A stretch of DNA of 64,000 nucleotides from Opitutaceae bacterium TAV5 (GTDB lineage: Bacteria; Verrucomicrobiota; Verrucomicrobiia; Opitutales; Opitutaceae): NCBI GenBank assembly GCA_000242935.3, contig CP007053.1, positions 1,426,001 through 1,490,000 of the forward strand, written 5' to 3'. Shown here piece after piece: positions 8,313 through 16,970 of the stretch. The notes beneath the pieces were generated by a model. The model ran no database searches. It was not told the DNA's origin and saw only the letters and a program-made list of their open reading frames with translations. Every line of letters starts with the position of its first letter. Position 1 is the stretch's first letter. The translations under genes and the position numbers were made by a program.

Positions 8313-8981
8313 ATGAAAATATCCCCATCACTCCTCCCGCCTTCTCCACGTGCCACATCGTCAGCCGGTGCCGACGCTTTTCGAGGTTTTACCCTGATCG
8401 AGTTACTCACCGTGATAGTCATCATCGGCATTCTGGCGGCCATAATCATTCCGGTGGCAGGCATGGCGCGCAAATCGGCGGCTCAGGCCAAGTGCATTAC
8501 CAATCTCCGCAGCCTGGGGACGGCTTTTGCTCTCTATGCAAATGACAACAAGAATAGAATCCCGGATTTCACTGGAACGCCAAGTTTCTATGATAACATT
8601 CGCAAGCTGGTGCCGCTGCTTAATCCGTATATTGTCGGAAACGATGCGACACGCTACCGGTGGGGCAATACGAATCCCAATCCCATAGAACTCTGGAAGT
8701 GCCCGCGGGACAATATATCTCTCACCAGAGGTTTCGCGGCACCGTATCATGGGAGCAGTTATGATTTTCAGTTTCAATATCGCGGGCAGCAGATCACCGA
8801 CCCCATGCTGAGCGGCACCCCCGCTTGGGAAGGGGCTCTTAATCCGGTCCCGCTTTCACAAGCCCCTCTCATGTGGGATCAAGAGCCAAGCAATCATGAT
8901 CTGAGACGGAACTACCTGTTTGTCGACGGCCATGTCAAATTGATGCCGGCAGACTATAGGCAACCCTATGCGTTCAGGTGA
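8313..8981 (+). CDS. Type II secretion pseudopilin-like protein with H-X9-DG motif
   Basis: This 222-residue protein has a short basic leader and a prepilin cleavage site FRG|FTLIE (G25/F26, with E30 at position +5). A hydrophobic helix follows (about 26-48). The C-terminal domain ends in HDLRRNYLFVDGH, an exact H-X9-DG motif (H195, D205, G206) typical of the expanded pseudopilin families of Planctomycetes and Verrucomicrobia. A prepilin peptidase is expected to process it, but none is in the window. It is the first gene divergent from the AraR-like regulator and overlaps the start region of the glycosidase frame behind it. Base composition is visibly less GC-rich than most of the window. Confidence 0.85.
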   Translation: MKISPSLLPPSPRATSSAGADAFRGFTLIELLTVIVIIGILAAIIIPVAGMARKSAAQAKCITNLRSLGTAFALYANDNKNRIPDFTGTPSFYDNIRKLVPLLNPYIVGNDATRYRWGNTNPNPIELWKCPRDNISLTRGFAAPYHGSSYDFQFQYRGQQITDPMLSGTPAWEGALNPVPLSQAPLMWDQEPSNHDLRRNYLFVDGHVKLMPADYRQPYAFR

Positions 8982-9076
8982 TCATGGTTCTCCGTGCGAC
9001 TGTTCCGCAATCGGAGGTGCCGCACCTTCAGGACTGCCCCACCATGATCGACCCCTATTTCATGATATATAAACGA

Positions 9077-11263
9077 ATGAACCATTCCATCCGTCATCTT
9101 TTTTTCTTTTGCTGTTGGTTGCTGATTTTTCCTGCTCCGTTTTCAATCGCTCAGAAATCCCCGGACGATCCCACGTGGGAGGCAAAGAACTTCGACAACC
9201 GGGACCAGGGCGGACTGGCCGTGCGCCCTCGCGACCGATCCGAGGTGGTGGACGGGCGCCTGCGTATATCGGGCAATGAAAAGAAGACCAACGTGGGTGT
9301 GGAGCGGCTCTTCAACGTGCCCCCTTATCCGACCGATCTGGAAGTGGTCATCCAACCATCCCCGGATTGGGACGGCCGGATTATGCTGCGGGTTGAGGAT
9401 CTGGCCAGCCATGCCTATGTGGCCATCCTGATTCGCCCGTCGAAGGAATATGCGTGGACCTCCGGGGATGACGGCCGCTGGAACGACTGGAAGCGCTACA
9501 TCAAGGCGCCGATTTCTTCGGATGCGACGGTGCGTGTCCAGTTCGTCAAGACGACCCCCGAAAGCTTTCGGCTGTTGGTCAATGGCCAGACGCTCGCGGG
9601 AAATGTCCCCGTCAAAAATCTCAACAGCGTCAACAAGCTGTCCCTGACTGCGGGCATCTCGGGCCATTTCGATATTGTCTCGGCCCGGGCATCTTCCGAT
9701 GCGCCGCTAACACCCAAGGTGTCCAACCTGAAGAGGGTGGGAGTTGATCTGGTACCGGGTGCGGTCAGGGCGGCCAATCCCAACGCCAACGGCTACCAGA
9801 TCGCCTACTTCGAGCGCGGCTACTCCGACGGCATGACTGACCCCGCCCGCCGCGCCGAGCTCGTCTCGACCCTGCGCTCGCTCAACCCCTCCTCGCTGCG
9901 CTTCCCCGGCGGCAGTTGGGTTTACTGGTATAGCGACATCTCGCCCAAATCCATCGCCGCCTTCGCCAAGATGGACAAAGCCCCCTACTTCGCCAGGGGC
10001 CCGAGGGCGGCGGAATACCGCTGGTCCAACGACGACTACTTTCTCGGCATCTGCAAGGAACTCGGCGTCACCGCCATCTACCAGTTGAACATCGGCACCT
10101 GGTATGATGCCGCGACCGACCGCGCCTACAAGCTCGCGCCCTTCGACCGGCGGGTGAAGGACTCCTCCCTCTCCGCCGAGCAGATCGCGCAGTCACTGGA
10201 TGGCGGCGCCGACGCCATCGACATCGCGCCGGAGATGAAGGACGTGGACGCCTCCTTTATGAGCGCGGCCACCGCCCACGCCGCCCGGCTGGCGCTCAAG
10301 GCCAGGGCGCTCGGCATCGACGTCCTCTGGGAATTCGGCAACGAGGACCGCAGTAAATTCAGGCCCGCCACCTACGTCCGCCAATGCCGCTCCTTTTACG
10401 ATGCCATTCGCGCGGTCACGCCCGACGCACGCTTCGCCTTCTGCGCCGACGGTGACACCTGGCGCGACCACTCCTGGGCCGACGCCGTTTTTGCCGAACT
10501 CGTCAAAAACGGCATGGGTGACATGGCCGAGGCCTCCACCCACATGTATCTCACCGGCGGCGGCGGCGGTCCGCGCGACACCGGCGAAAACCTCTACAAG
10601 GCCACCATCGCCGCGTGGGGCAATCTCCGCCAAATGCACAACAGTTGGCGGCGGCGCCTCGCCGAGGCCGGCCTCGTGAACACCCGCCTCTCCCTCACCG
10701 AATACAACATCACCCAAGGCGGCAAACGAGGCATCACCGGCATCCCGCTCGAACACTCCATGGGCCGTGCGCTCGGTGAGGCCGCCGTCTGGCCCGAACT
10801 CATCACCCGCTTCAACCACATCGTGTTTCACGACCTCATCCGCAACGGCTACGGCCACGGCACCTGGTTTGCGCGGATTTACTACATGGCGGACAACCCC
10901 GAGGGCCACCGCTACGTCCTGCCGCTCGACGGAAAGGTCATGGCCGTCATGCACCGCCACGCGACCGGGCAGATTCTCCACGCCGACCACGCCGTGGTCG
11001 TCTCGCAGCGGCCCGACTCGCTGCTCGTCAGCGTCGCCAACGAGAGCGGCGTCGGCCAGACCCACGAGATTCGCCTGAACGGCCTCGAAGGCCGTCTCCG
11101 GAGCGGGGACGCCGAAACGGTCCGCTGGAAAACCCTCGCCGCCCCCTCCCTCGGCACGCCCGAGCATGTCGAATTCGGGAGCGCCGCGACGCTCGCCCAA
11201 AACACCCTCACCGTCCGGGCCCCCGGCTACTCGTTCAGCCACCTGACTCTCCCGCTCAACTGA
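9077..11263 (+). CDS. Secreted clan GH-A glycoside hydrolase (GH51/GH39-like, arabinofuranosidase-like)
   Basis: This 728-residue protein starts with a signal peptide (MNHSIRHLFFFCCWLLIFPAP...SIA). A beta-sandwich-like domain (about 30-235) could bind carbohydrate. The catalytic TIM barrel follows, with WEFGNED (acid/base E423) and SLTEYN (nucleophile E542), then a C-terminal beta domain. The two glutamates are 119 residues apart, as in GH51 alpha-L-arabinofuranosidases. Family assignment is by motif only and the substrate is inferred. The ATG at 9077 was chosen because it begins the signal peptide. Upstream in-frame sequence overlaps the pseudopilin gene. Codon use shifts sharply near 9770, at the join between the N-terminal domain and the barrel. 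Confidence 0.8.
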   Translation: MNHSIRHLFFFCCWLLIFPAPFSIAQKSPDDPTWEAKNFDNRDQGGLAVRPRDRSEVVDGRLRISGNEKKTNVGVERLFNVPPYPTDLEVVIQPSPDWDGRIMLRVEDLASHAYVAILIRPSKEYAWTSGDDGRWNDWKRYIKAPISSDATVRVQFVKTTPESFRLLVNGQTLAGNVPVKNLNSVNKLSLTAGISGHFDIVSARASSDAPLTPKVSNLKRVGVDLVPGAVRAANPNANGYQIAYFERGYSDGMTDPARRAELVSTLRSLNPSSLRFPGGSWVYWYSDISPKSIAAFAKMDKAPYFARGPRAAEYRWSNDDYFLGICKELGVTAIYQLNIGTWYDAATDRAYKLAPFDRRVKDSSLSAEQIAQSLDGGADAIDIAPEMKDVDASFMSAATAHAARLALKARALGIDVLWEFGNEDRSKFRPATYVRQCRSFYDAIRAVTPDARFAFCADGDTWRDHSWADAVFAELVKNGMGDMAEASTHMYLTGGGGGPRDTGENLYKATIAAWGNLRQMHNSWRRRLAEAGLVNTRLSLTEYNITQGGKRGITGIPLEHSMGRALGEAAVWPELITRFNHIVFHDLIRNGYGHGTWFARIYYMADNPEGHRYVLPLDGKVMAVMHRHATGQILHADHAVVVSQRPDSLLVSVANESGVGQTHEIRLNGLEGRLRSGDAETVRWKTLAAPSLGTPEHVEFGSAATLAQNTLTVRAPGYSFSHLTLPLN

Positions 11264-11291
11264 GCACGTAACCACCCTCACCACCGCATTC

Positions 11292-13478
11292 ATGTCCGTT
11301 CGCCGTCCCTTGTCCTCCCGGGCCTCGTGCCTCCTCCGCTCCGCGCTGCTCGCCGTGCTCCCGCTGGCCTGCTCCGTCTCCGGACAGGTTCCCGCCGACC
11401 CGGCGCTCGCCGCGAAGTTCGACCTGCTGCCGGACAATCTCCTCAAAAACGGAGACTTCGAAGACGGCGCCAGCCACTACATCCCGCACGTCCGTCCTGA
11501 CGTCGAGGCCAGGATCGTCCCCGGTGGCTTCGAATCCGCCAGCCTCCTCTCCGTCACGGTGCCCGCCGGGCTGCGCCAGGCGGAGAATTTTCTGGCGCAG
11601 ACCGTGCGGGTTGACCCCGCCGAACCCTCGCGCAGCTACCGCGTCACCTACTGGCTCCGACACAAGGTGCTGAGCGACGACCAGGGCGGCGCGGGCGTGA
11701 TGGTCAGCTTCCTCGACGCCGACGGCCAAACGCTCGGACGCACCGCCGACGGGCACCTGCTCCGCGTCAAGGAAACGCTCAACCAGTGGCAGGAGATCGA
11801 GCGCATCAAGGACGGCAATTGGGACAGCCATGAACTCTCCTTCACCCTGCCGCCCGGGGCCGTCGCCTTCCGCGTCGAGTGCGGCCTGTTCAAGGCGGCG
11901 GGCAACGCCGAGTTCGACCGCATCATCGTGACGGCGCGTCCCACCGTCCTGGAGATGCTGGCCGAGGCCAGCCCGATCGAAGCCGTCATCACCTCCGCCG
12001 TCGCCAAGCCCCATCTCTCCGAACAACTCTTCGGCCTGAACGCCGAGTTCCGCTATGCGGGCATTTACAAGGGCACCCTGCCGGAGAGCGACCCCGACAG
12101 CCGCCGCCGCGAATTCGCCGCCGCGCTCCATGAATCCGGCGTGCGCGTGCTCCGCTTCCCCGGCGGTATGCCCACCCACCAGTATTTTACCGAGGGTCCC
12201 GAGGCCCTGGCGAAGCTGATCAAGGCGTTCCCCGGACGCCGCGCCTACTATGGCGACATGTGGTATCCACGTTTCAATGACGTGCTCGATTTTTGCCTCT
12301 CCTACGGCTTCGAGATGAACTTTCAGGTCAACACCCAGTTCTTTCAGGACGCCGACGGCGAGATTCGCCCGATCACCGACAACCGCCGAAAAGCGGAAAA
12401 CCCGGCCCTCTACGGGGAAAACCGCGTGCCCGAGGCCAAGGCCGCGTTCGAACGCTTCGTGGCGACCCTGCCCCCCGGCGCGATCCATTACTGGGAGATC
12501 GGCAACGAGGATTTTTCGCTGCTGAGCGTCGAAAACTACGCGGCCATCGCCGGCGCGTTCATCCCCGTCATCAAAGCCTACAACCCCGACGCCGTCATCA
12601 CCGTCACCGGCAACAAGTGGACCGTCGAGTTGTGCCGGGAACTGGCGAAGAACGGCGTCATCGATCACGTTGACTACCTCTCCGCCCACTACCCGTGGGG
12701 CAACCACTGGCGTCCCGAAAAAGGCGGCGAACGCGACCTCGAACGCTTCATCTGCGGCACCCTCAACTGGGCGATGAACACCCAGGCGCACCTGAAGCTT
12801 ATCCGCTCGGCCGGCTTCGACAAGATCAGGATGTCGGGCAACGAGACCAGCGTCTTCAAGTATCACACCTGGAATCACAACGTGATCCACACCCCCGCCC
12901 ACGGCCTGCTCTTCGCCGCCAACTGGATGGAAGGCATGAAGGTTCCCGACATGGACAACCTCACATTCCACGATCTGGAGTCGCCCTTTTTTGGCATGAT
13001 TTCCTACGACCAGTATTTTGACGAGAAGACCGGTCGCTTCCGTATCTGGAAAAAAAGCGAGACGCCGCCCGCCGGCCTGCCGGAGCAACACATCTACCGG
13101 GACCGCTACGTGGTGCGCCCCTCGGGCCACGCCATGAAGCAACTCTCCCGCCACGCCGGTCTCAACATGCTCGCCACCGGGATCACCGCGCCCGCCGCCG
13201 CCTCGCAACGCCCCCTCTTCGACCTGCTCGCCTCCCAGGACGGCGCGCACCTGCTGGTCACTTTGGTCAATCGCGGCGCGGTGGCGCGGCCCTTGACGCT
13301 GGATGTTTCATCCTGGGGCGACCGGGGTGTGGTCCGGATCGGTGGCATTCGCTGGCCGGAACTGGCCGGATTGCCCCGGCCGCCGATTGAGTCGAGCGGC
13401 AACACGCGAGTCGAAGGCGGCCGAATCGAAATCAAAATCGAGCCTTATTCGATCACCCAGCTTGAAGTTAAGCCCTGA
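11292..13478 (+). CDS. Secreted clan GH-A glycoside hydrolase with N-terminal carbohydrate-binding module
   Basis: This 728-residue protein has a signal peptide ending near SVSGQ. A CBM4/9-like jelly roll follows, opening with LLKNGDFEDG (about 50-59). The TIM barrel carries RFPGGMPTHQYF, WEIGNED (acid/base E406) and MSGNETSVF (nucleophile E518), and a C-terminal beta domain follows. The architecture resembles GH51-type exo-arabinofuranosidases. It shares the R-FPGG and WE-GNED motifs with its neighbour but has a different N-terminal module, so the pair may attack different linkages of one polymer. The 28-base gap to the preceding gene suggests one operon. The substrate is not known. Confidence 0.8.
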   Translation: MSVRRPLSSRASCLLRSALLAVLPLACSVSGQVPADPALAAKFDLLPDNLLKNGDFEDGASHYIPHVRPDVEARIVPGGFESASLLSVTVPAGLRQAENFLAQTVRVDPAEPSRSYRVTYWLRHKVLSDDQGGAGVMVSFLDADGQTLGRTADGHLLRVKETLNQWQEIERIKDGNWDSHELSFTLPPGAVAFRVECGLFKAAGNAEFDRIIVTARPTVLEMLAEASPIEAVITSAVAKPHLSEQLFGLNAEFRYAGIYKGTLPESDPDSRRREFAAALHESGVRVLRFPGGMPTHQYFTEGPEALAKLIKAFPGRRAYYGDMWYPRFNDVLDFCLSYGFEMNFQVNTQFFQDADGEIRPITDNRRKAENPALYGENRVPEAKAAFERFVATLPPGAIHYWEIGNEDFSLLSVENYAAIAGAFIPVIKAYNPDAVITVTGNKWTVELCRELAKNGVIDHVDYLSAHYPWGNHWRPEKGGERDLERFICGTLNWAMNTQAHLKLIRSAGFDKIRMSGNETSVFKYHTWNHNVIHTPAHGLLFAANWMEGMKVPDMDNLTFHDLESPFFGMISYDQYFDEKTGRFRIWKKSETPPAGLPEQHIYRDRYVVRPSGHAMKQLSRHAGLNMLATGITAPAAASQRPLFDLLASQDGAHLLVTLVNRGAVARPLTLDVSSWGDRGVVRIGGIRWPELAGLPRPPIESSGNTRVEGGRIEIKIEPYSITQLEVKP

Positions 13479-13567
13479 GCATTCAGCCGTCATGAAGGAA
13501 AGATACCGCATACTCCAGCGACTGTGAATCCCGGCCCCGGCATCCCAATCCCAAATCAACGCATACC

Positions 13568-14851
13568 ATGAAAACACCATATATCCATCGGGCGGCTCCC
13601 ATTGTCGCCCTTGCCTCGGTTCTCGTATCAGGAACCACCGTCGGACGGGCGGCGGACTTCCAGTGGACCGCTTCAGTCGGAGCCGCTTATAACGCCGGCA
13701 CCAACTGGGCGGGCAACGTGGCCCCATCGTCGACCAGCTCCGACACCACCGACGACATCGTCACTCCATCGGGTTACGGTGATGTTCTCATCAACGTAAA
13801 CCGCCATGTGCGCCATTTCAACGTTGCCCTTGACCAAGACTGGCTGTGGCGCGCTGGCTCCGGCACCTACACCTATAACATCAACGGCACCCTGACAAAA
13901 TCAGGTAGCGCCGCGCTGACCTTCCGTGGCCATACAAGCGATAACAATTTCACTCTAGGCCTCGTCATCGGCGGCATCGATCTGCAAGGCGGCACGCTGA
14001 ATTTTGGCGAAGCCATTTACGGCGCGGCCGGTCGCCTGCGGTCCCTTAACGTCACCGGCGCGACCACCATCGCCGCAAACTCAACGCTCAACCTGAACGT
14101 GCGAAGCGGCACCGGCAGCGGGCTGGGCACGCCCAGTGCCACCTTGAACACCATCACGCTCAACGGAGGCACGCTCAACATCGCGCAGATGAATGCGACC
14201 TCGGCCACCACGCCCAGCGGATCGCTGACCACCGGTATCACCGCGGCCAGCCTCGCCGGTGCCTCCGGCACGGTGCAGACGAAGACGCATGCGACCCCAG
14301 ACGTTATCGTAAATGGCGTCCTCACCCTCAACGCGGCCAGCGGCAGCACGAGCTACGGCGGCCTCGTCGCCGATGGCGTCAATGCGACCCTGGCCATCCA
14401 AAAGACCGGAGCCGCCGAGCAGATCCTTACCGGGAGCAACACCTACACCGGGGGCACCGAAGTCCAGGCGGGAATCATGGCGACCGGCATCACCGGCAAC
14501 TTCGGCACCGGCAACGTCCGGGTGCAGACCGCCACGCTCTTCCTGGGCAACGCCGCGTCCATCGCGGACGCCGCCACGCTTTTCTTCACCAACAACTCCA
14601 CGGTCGATCTGAGTTTCGCCGGCACCGAGTTCATCGGCGCGCTGACCAACGAGACCACCAGTGTCAGCGCCACCGCCGGCATTTACACCGCCAGCCAGCT
14701 CAACGACATCTTCGGCGGCAACATCTTCAGCGGCGACGGATTGCTGGCGGTCGCCATTCCCGAGCCTTCGGCGGTGGTTCTGCTGATCGCCCTGTGCGCG
14801 GCCGTCCCCGCCTGCCGCCTGCGCCGCCGGCGCGCGTCGCTTCGTTCGTAA
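13568..14851 (+). CDS. PEP-CTERM protein with autotransporter-type beta-strand repeat
   Basis: This 427-residue exported protein has a signal peptide (cleavage near GRAADF) and a long Gly/Ser/Thr/Asn-rich beta-helix-like body. It contains one clear autotransporter-associated strand, LTGSNTYTGGTEVQAG (287-302). It ends in a PEP-CTERM sorting signal: IPEPS at 397-401, a hydrophobic stretch, then RLRRRR. Such proteins are processed by exosortase-type enzymes and kept at or released from the outer surface, and no exosortase is in the window. It lies inside the glycosidase cluster, so it may hold the enzymes or the polymer at the cell surface (inference). Confidence 0.88.
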   Translation: MKTPYIHRAAPIVALASVLVSGTTVGRAADFQWTASVGAAYNAGTNWAGNVAPSSTSSDTTDDIVTPSGYGDVLINVNRHVRHFNVALDQDWLWRAGSGTYTYNINGTLTKSGSAALTFRGHTSDNNFTLGLVIGGIDLQGGTLNFGEAIYGAAGRLRSLNVTGATTIAANSTLNLNVRSGTGSGLGTPSATLNTITLNGGTLNIAQMNATSATTPSGSLTTGITAASLAGASGTVQTKTHATPDVIVNGVLTLNAASGSTSYGGLVADGVNATLAIQKTGAAEQILTGSNTYTGGTEVQAGIMATGITGNFGTGNVRVQTATLFLGNAASIADAATLFFTNNSTVDLSFAGTEFIGALTNETTSVSATAGIYTASQLNDIFGGNIFSGDGLLAVAIPEPSAVVLLIALCAAVPACRLRRRRASLRS

Positions 14852-14856
14852 ACCCG

Positions 14857-15975
14857 ATGTCCTCATTCTCTCCATCCGCTTGGGAAAAATTCGGAAACAT
14901 CATCTCTCCCGAGACCATTCCCGGCCGCATCATCAACTTCAGCGCCGATGCGGAGCCGGCCGGGAGCGGCGACGAGTGGCGTCTCTGGTTCGACATCCAG
15001 GAGAACGGCGGCCGCAACATCTGTTTCGCCGACGGACCCGTGCGCGAGCCGGCGGCCATGCGGCACACGCGCGCCGTCCTTTCCTCCGGTCCGGCGGATA
15101 CCGCCGCGCCGTTTTCGGTCGGCAATTTCCCCGATGGATGGAATCCGCGCCAGCCCCAGCATCTCCGGCTCAAGGACGGCGCCCATCGCATTTACTTTTG
15201 GACCCGATTTCCTGGTGTCACTCGCTACCTCGCAGCCGACAGTGCGGACGGTCGCCACTACATGGTGATCAACCCACACCGCGCCTGCTTCTACCACCCG
15301 CACGACCGTGCCGTCGCGCCCAACGACGTGCCGCACGGCCTCACCGTCGCGGGCAACCTCCACGCGGAGCGGCCCGCCAACGAACCCGCCGCGCTTCCGC
15401 ACGAAGTCGTCAACGACGCCACCACCGTCTATCAGCTCCCTGACGGCAGCTTCGAAGCCTACACCGCCGTCGTCGAGCCGATGCCGGGCGGCAAAAATGA
15501 CCCCGGCTATGTCGCCTATGACAACGCCGTCGGTTACCGACGGTTCATCCGTCGTTTCGTCAGCGCCGACGGGCTGACATGGAACGGCCCGGTCGGCGAG
15601 ATCCGGCCCGACGCCTCCGACCCGGCTGATCTCCAGTTCTATTATCTCACGGTCACGCACACGGACCGCGGCAGGGTGGGCTTGCTCGGCCACTACCGTT
15701 GCGCCGCGCAGACCATCGACGTGGAGCTTTGTTTTTCGGATGACGGCGTCACCTGGCGGCGACCCTACCGGAATACGCCCTGGCTCCCGCGCGGTCGCGA
15801 GGGCGAAGCCGATTGTTGTATCATTATGCCAGCCCGCAGTCTCGTCCGCCACGACAACGCCTGGTGGCTTTTCTACAGCGGCTACAACTTCCTGCACAAC
15901 CACACTCGCAGCTTCGGTGGCCCTGAAGCGTCGCACCTCATGTGCGCCCGCATCGCCGAGATTCCCTTCGGCTAA
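14857..15975 (+). CDS. Beta-propeller glycosidase-like protein (GH43/GH32/sialidase-like fold)
   Basis: This 372-residue protein has no clear signal peptide. It shows repeated propeller-style segments: EWRLWFDIQENGG, RIYFWTRF, LPDGSFEAYTAVVEP, SADGLTWNGPVGEI, SDDGVTWRRPY and NAWWLFYSGYN. The SDDGVTW and SADGLTW units are Asp-box-like, as in sialidases and five-bladed GH43/GH32 enzymes. Its position just before a NanA/DapA-type lyase would fit a sialidase, but the catalytic Arg triad cannot be shown by eye, so the activity is left open. The start at 14857 lies 5 bases after the PEP-CTERM stop and implies translational coupling. An upstream in-frame ATG at 14794 would overlap that gene. Confidence 0.65.
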   Translation: MSSFSPSAWEKFGNIISPETIPGRIINFSADAEPAGSGDEWRLWFDIQENGGRNICFADGPVREPAAMRHTRAVLSSGPADTAAPFSVGNFPDGWNPRQPQHLRLKDGAHRIYFWTRFPGVTRYLAADSADGRHYMVINPHRACFYHPHDRAVAPNDVPHGLTVAGNLHAERPANEPAALPHEVVNDATTVYQLPDGSFEAYTAVVEPMPGGKNDPGYVAYDNAVGYRRFIRRFVSADGLTWNGPVGEIRPDASDPADLQFYYLTVTHTDRGRVGLLGHYRCAAQTIDVELCFSDDGVTWRRPYRNTPWLPRGREGEADCCIIMPARSLVRHDNAWWLFYSGYNFLHNHTRSFGGPEASHLMCARIAEIPFG

Positions 15976-15998
15976 ACCATCACCAAACACTTTTCCCA

Positions 15999-16970
15999 AT
16001 GAACACACTCGACATCCGAATGGTCGCTCCGCTCACGCCGCTGCATGCTGATGGCACGCTCAACACTGCGCTCATCAGTCGCCAGGCAGACATTCTTCGT
16101 CGCCGCGGTGCCCAAGGATTCTATCTCTGCGGTGGCACGGGCGAAGGCCAGCTCCTCACTGTCGCCGAACGCAAACAAATCGCTGAAGCCTGGCGCGACA
16201 TCCTCCCTGCCGACGTTCCCATGATCGTCCACGTCGGCTCAGGCAGTCCGATGGACGCCATTGACCTCGCACGCCATGCGCAGGCAATCGGCGCGAGTGG
16301 CGTGTCGTCCGTCACACCCTCGCCCTACGCCGCGCGCGACATGAACGCGCTCGTCGCACACTTTGCCGCCATTGCTGCCGCCGCGCCTGCGCTGCCGTTT
16401 TACTACTACCACAACTCCGCCTCGCCCGGACTGAAAATCAAAGCCGTCGATTTCCTCGCCGCAGCACAGAAAAAGATCCCGACGCTCGGCGGCATCAAAT
16501 ATACCGACGCTGATCTCATGGATTACAGTCGCGCTCTCCGTTTCGACGGAGGCCGTTACGCCGTCCTCTACGGCAAGGATGAAATGTCTCTCGGTGCGCT
16601 TGCCATGGGCGCGCGTGGCTTCATTGGCGGCTCCTATAATATCCTCTGCCCGCTCCTCCGCCAAGTCCTCCAGTGTTGGGATGATGGTCAACTTGACGAA
16701 GCCCGGCGGGCGCAAGACATGCTCATCGACTGCATTTCGATCTTTGGACGATTCGGTGGACTCGCCGCTCTCAAAGCCGCCGCCCTCGCACTCGATCTTG
16801 ATCTCGGCCCCATGCGCCTCCCGCTTGCCACTGTTCCTGTATCCGATATTCCACGGCTCCATGCCGAACTCGACGCCACTTGGCCCCAGTGGAAGGAAAC
16901 CACCTTCATTTGCGACCAACAACAATCGTCCAGCAGCGCTATTCCCGTTTCTGCTGCACTCACGTCGTGA
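15999..16970 (+). CDS. DapA/NanA-family lyase (N-acetylneuraminate lyase-like)
   Basis: This 323-residue class I aldolase of the dihydrodipicolinate synthase superfamily has the pyruvate-binding loop GGTGEG (45-50), a catalytic tyrosine in YYYHN (135-139) and a Schiff-base lysine, K167, in GGIKYTD. The GG-TGEG loop and the IKYTD context lean toward N-acetylneuraminate lyase or 2-keto-3-deoxy-sugar-acid aldolases rather than DapA. The reaction would release pyruvate from a keto-deoxy sugar acid. No NanE, NanK or NanT is visible, so a complete sialate pathway is not encoded here. The last two bases before its stop overlap the GTG start of the next gene. Confidence 0.75.
   Translation: MNTLDIRMVAPLTPLHADGTLNTALISRQADILRRRGAQGFYLCGGTGEGQLLTVAERKQIAEAWRDILPADVPMIVHVGSGSPMDAIDLARHAQAIGASGVSSVTPSPYAARDMNALVAHFAAIAAAAPALPFYYYHNSASPGLKIKAVDFLAAAQKKIPTLGGIKYTDADLMDYSRALRFDGGRYAVLYGKDEMSLGALAMGARGFIGGSYNILCPLLRQVLQCWDDGQLDEARRAQDMLIDCISIFGRFGGLAALKAAALALDLDLGPMRLPLATVPVSDIPRLHAELDATWPQWKETTFICDQQQSSSSAIPVSAALTS

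Noticed and set aside
15999-16970. Complete sialic-acid utilisation operon
   Set aside because: Only a NanA-like lyase and a propeller enzyme fit; epimerase, kinase, transporter and deacetylase/deaminase genes are absent.
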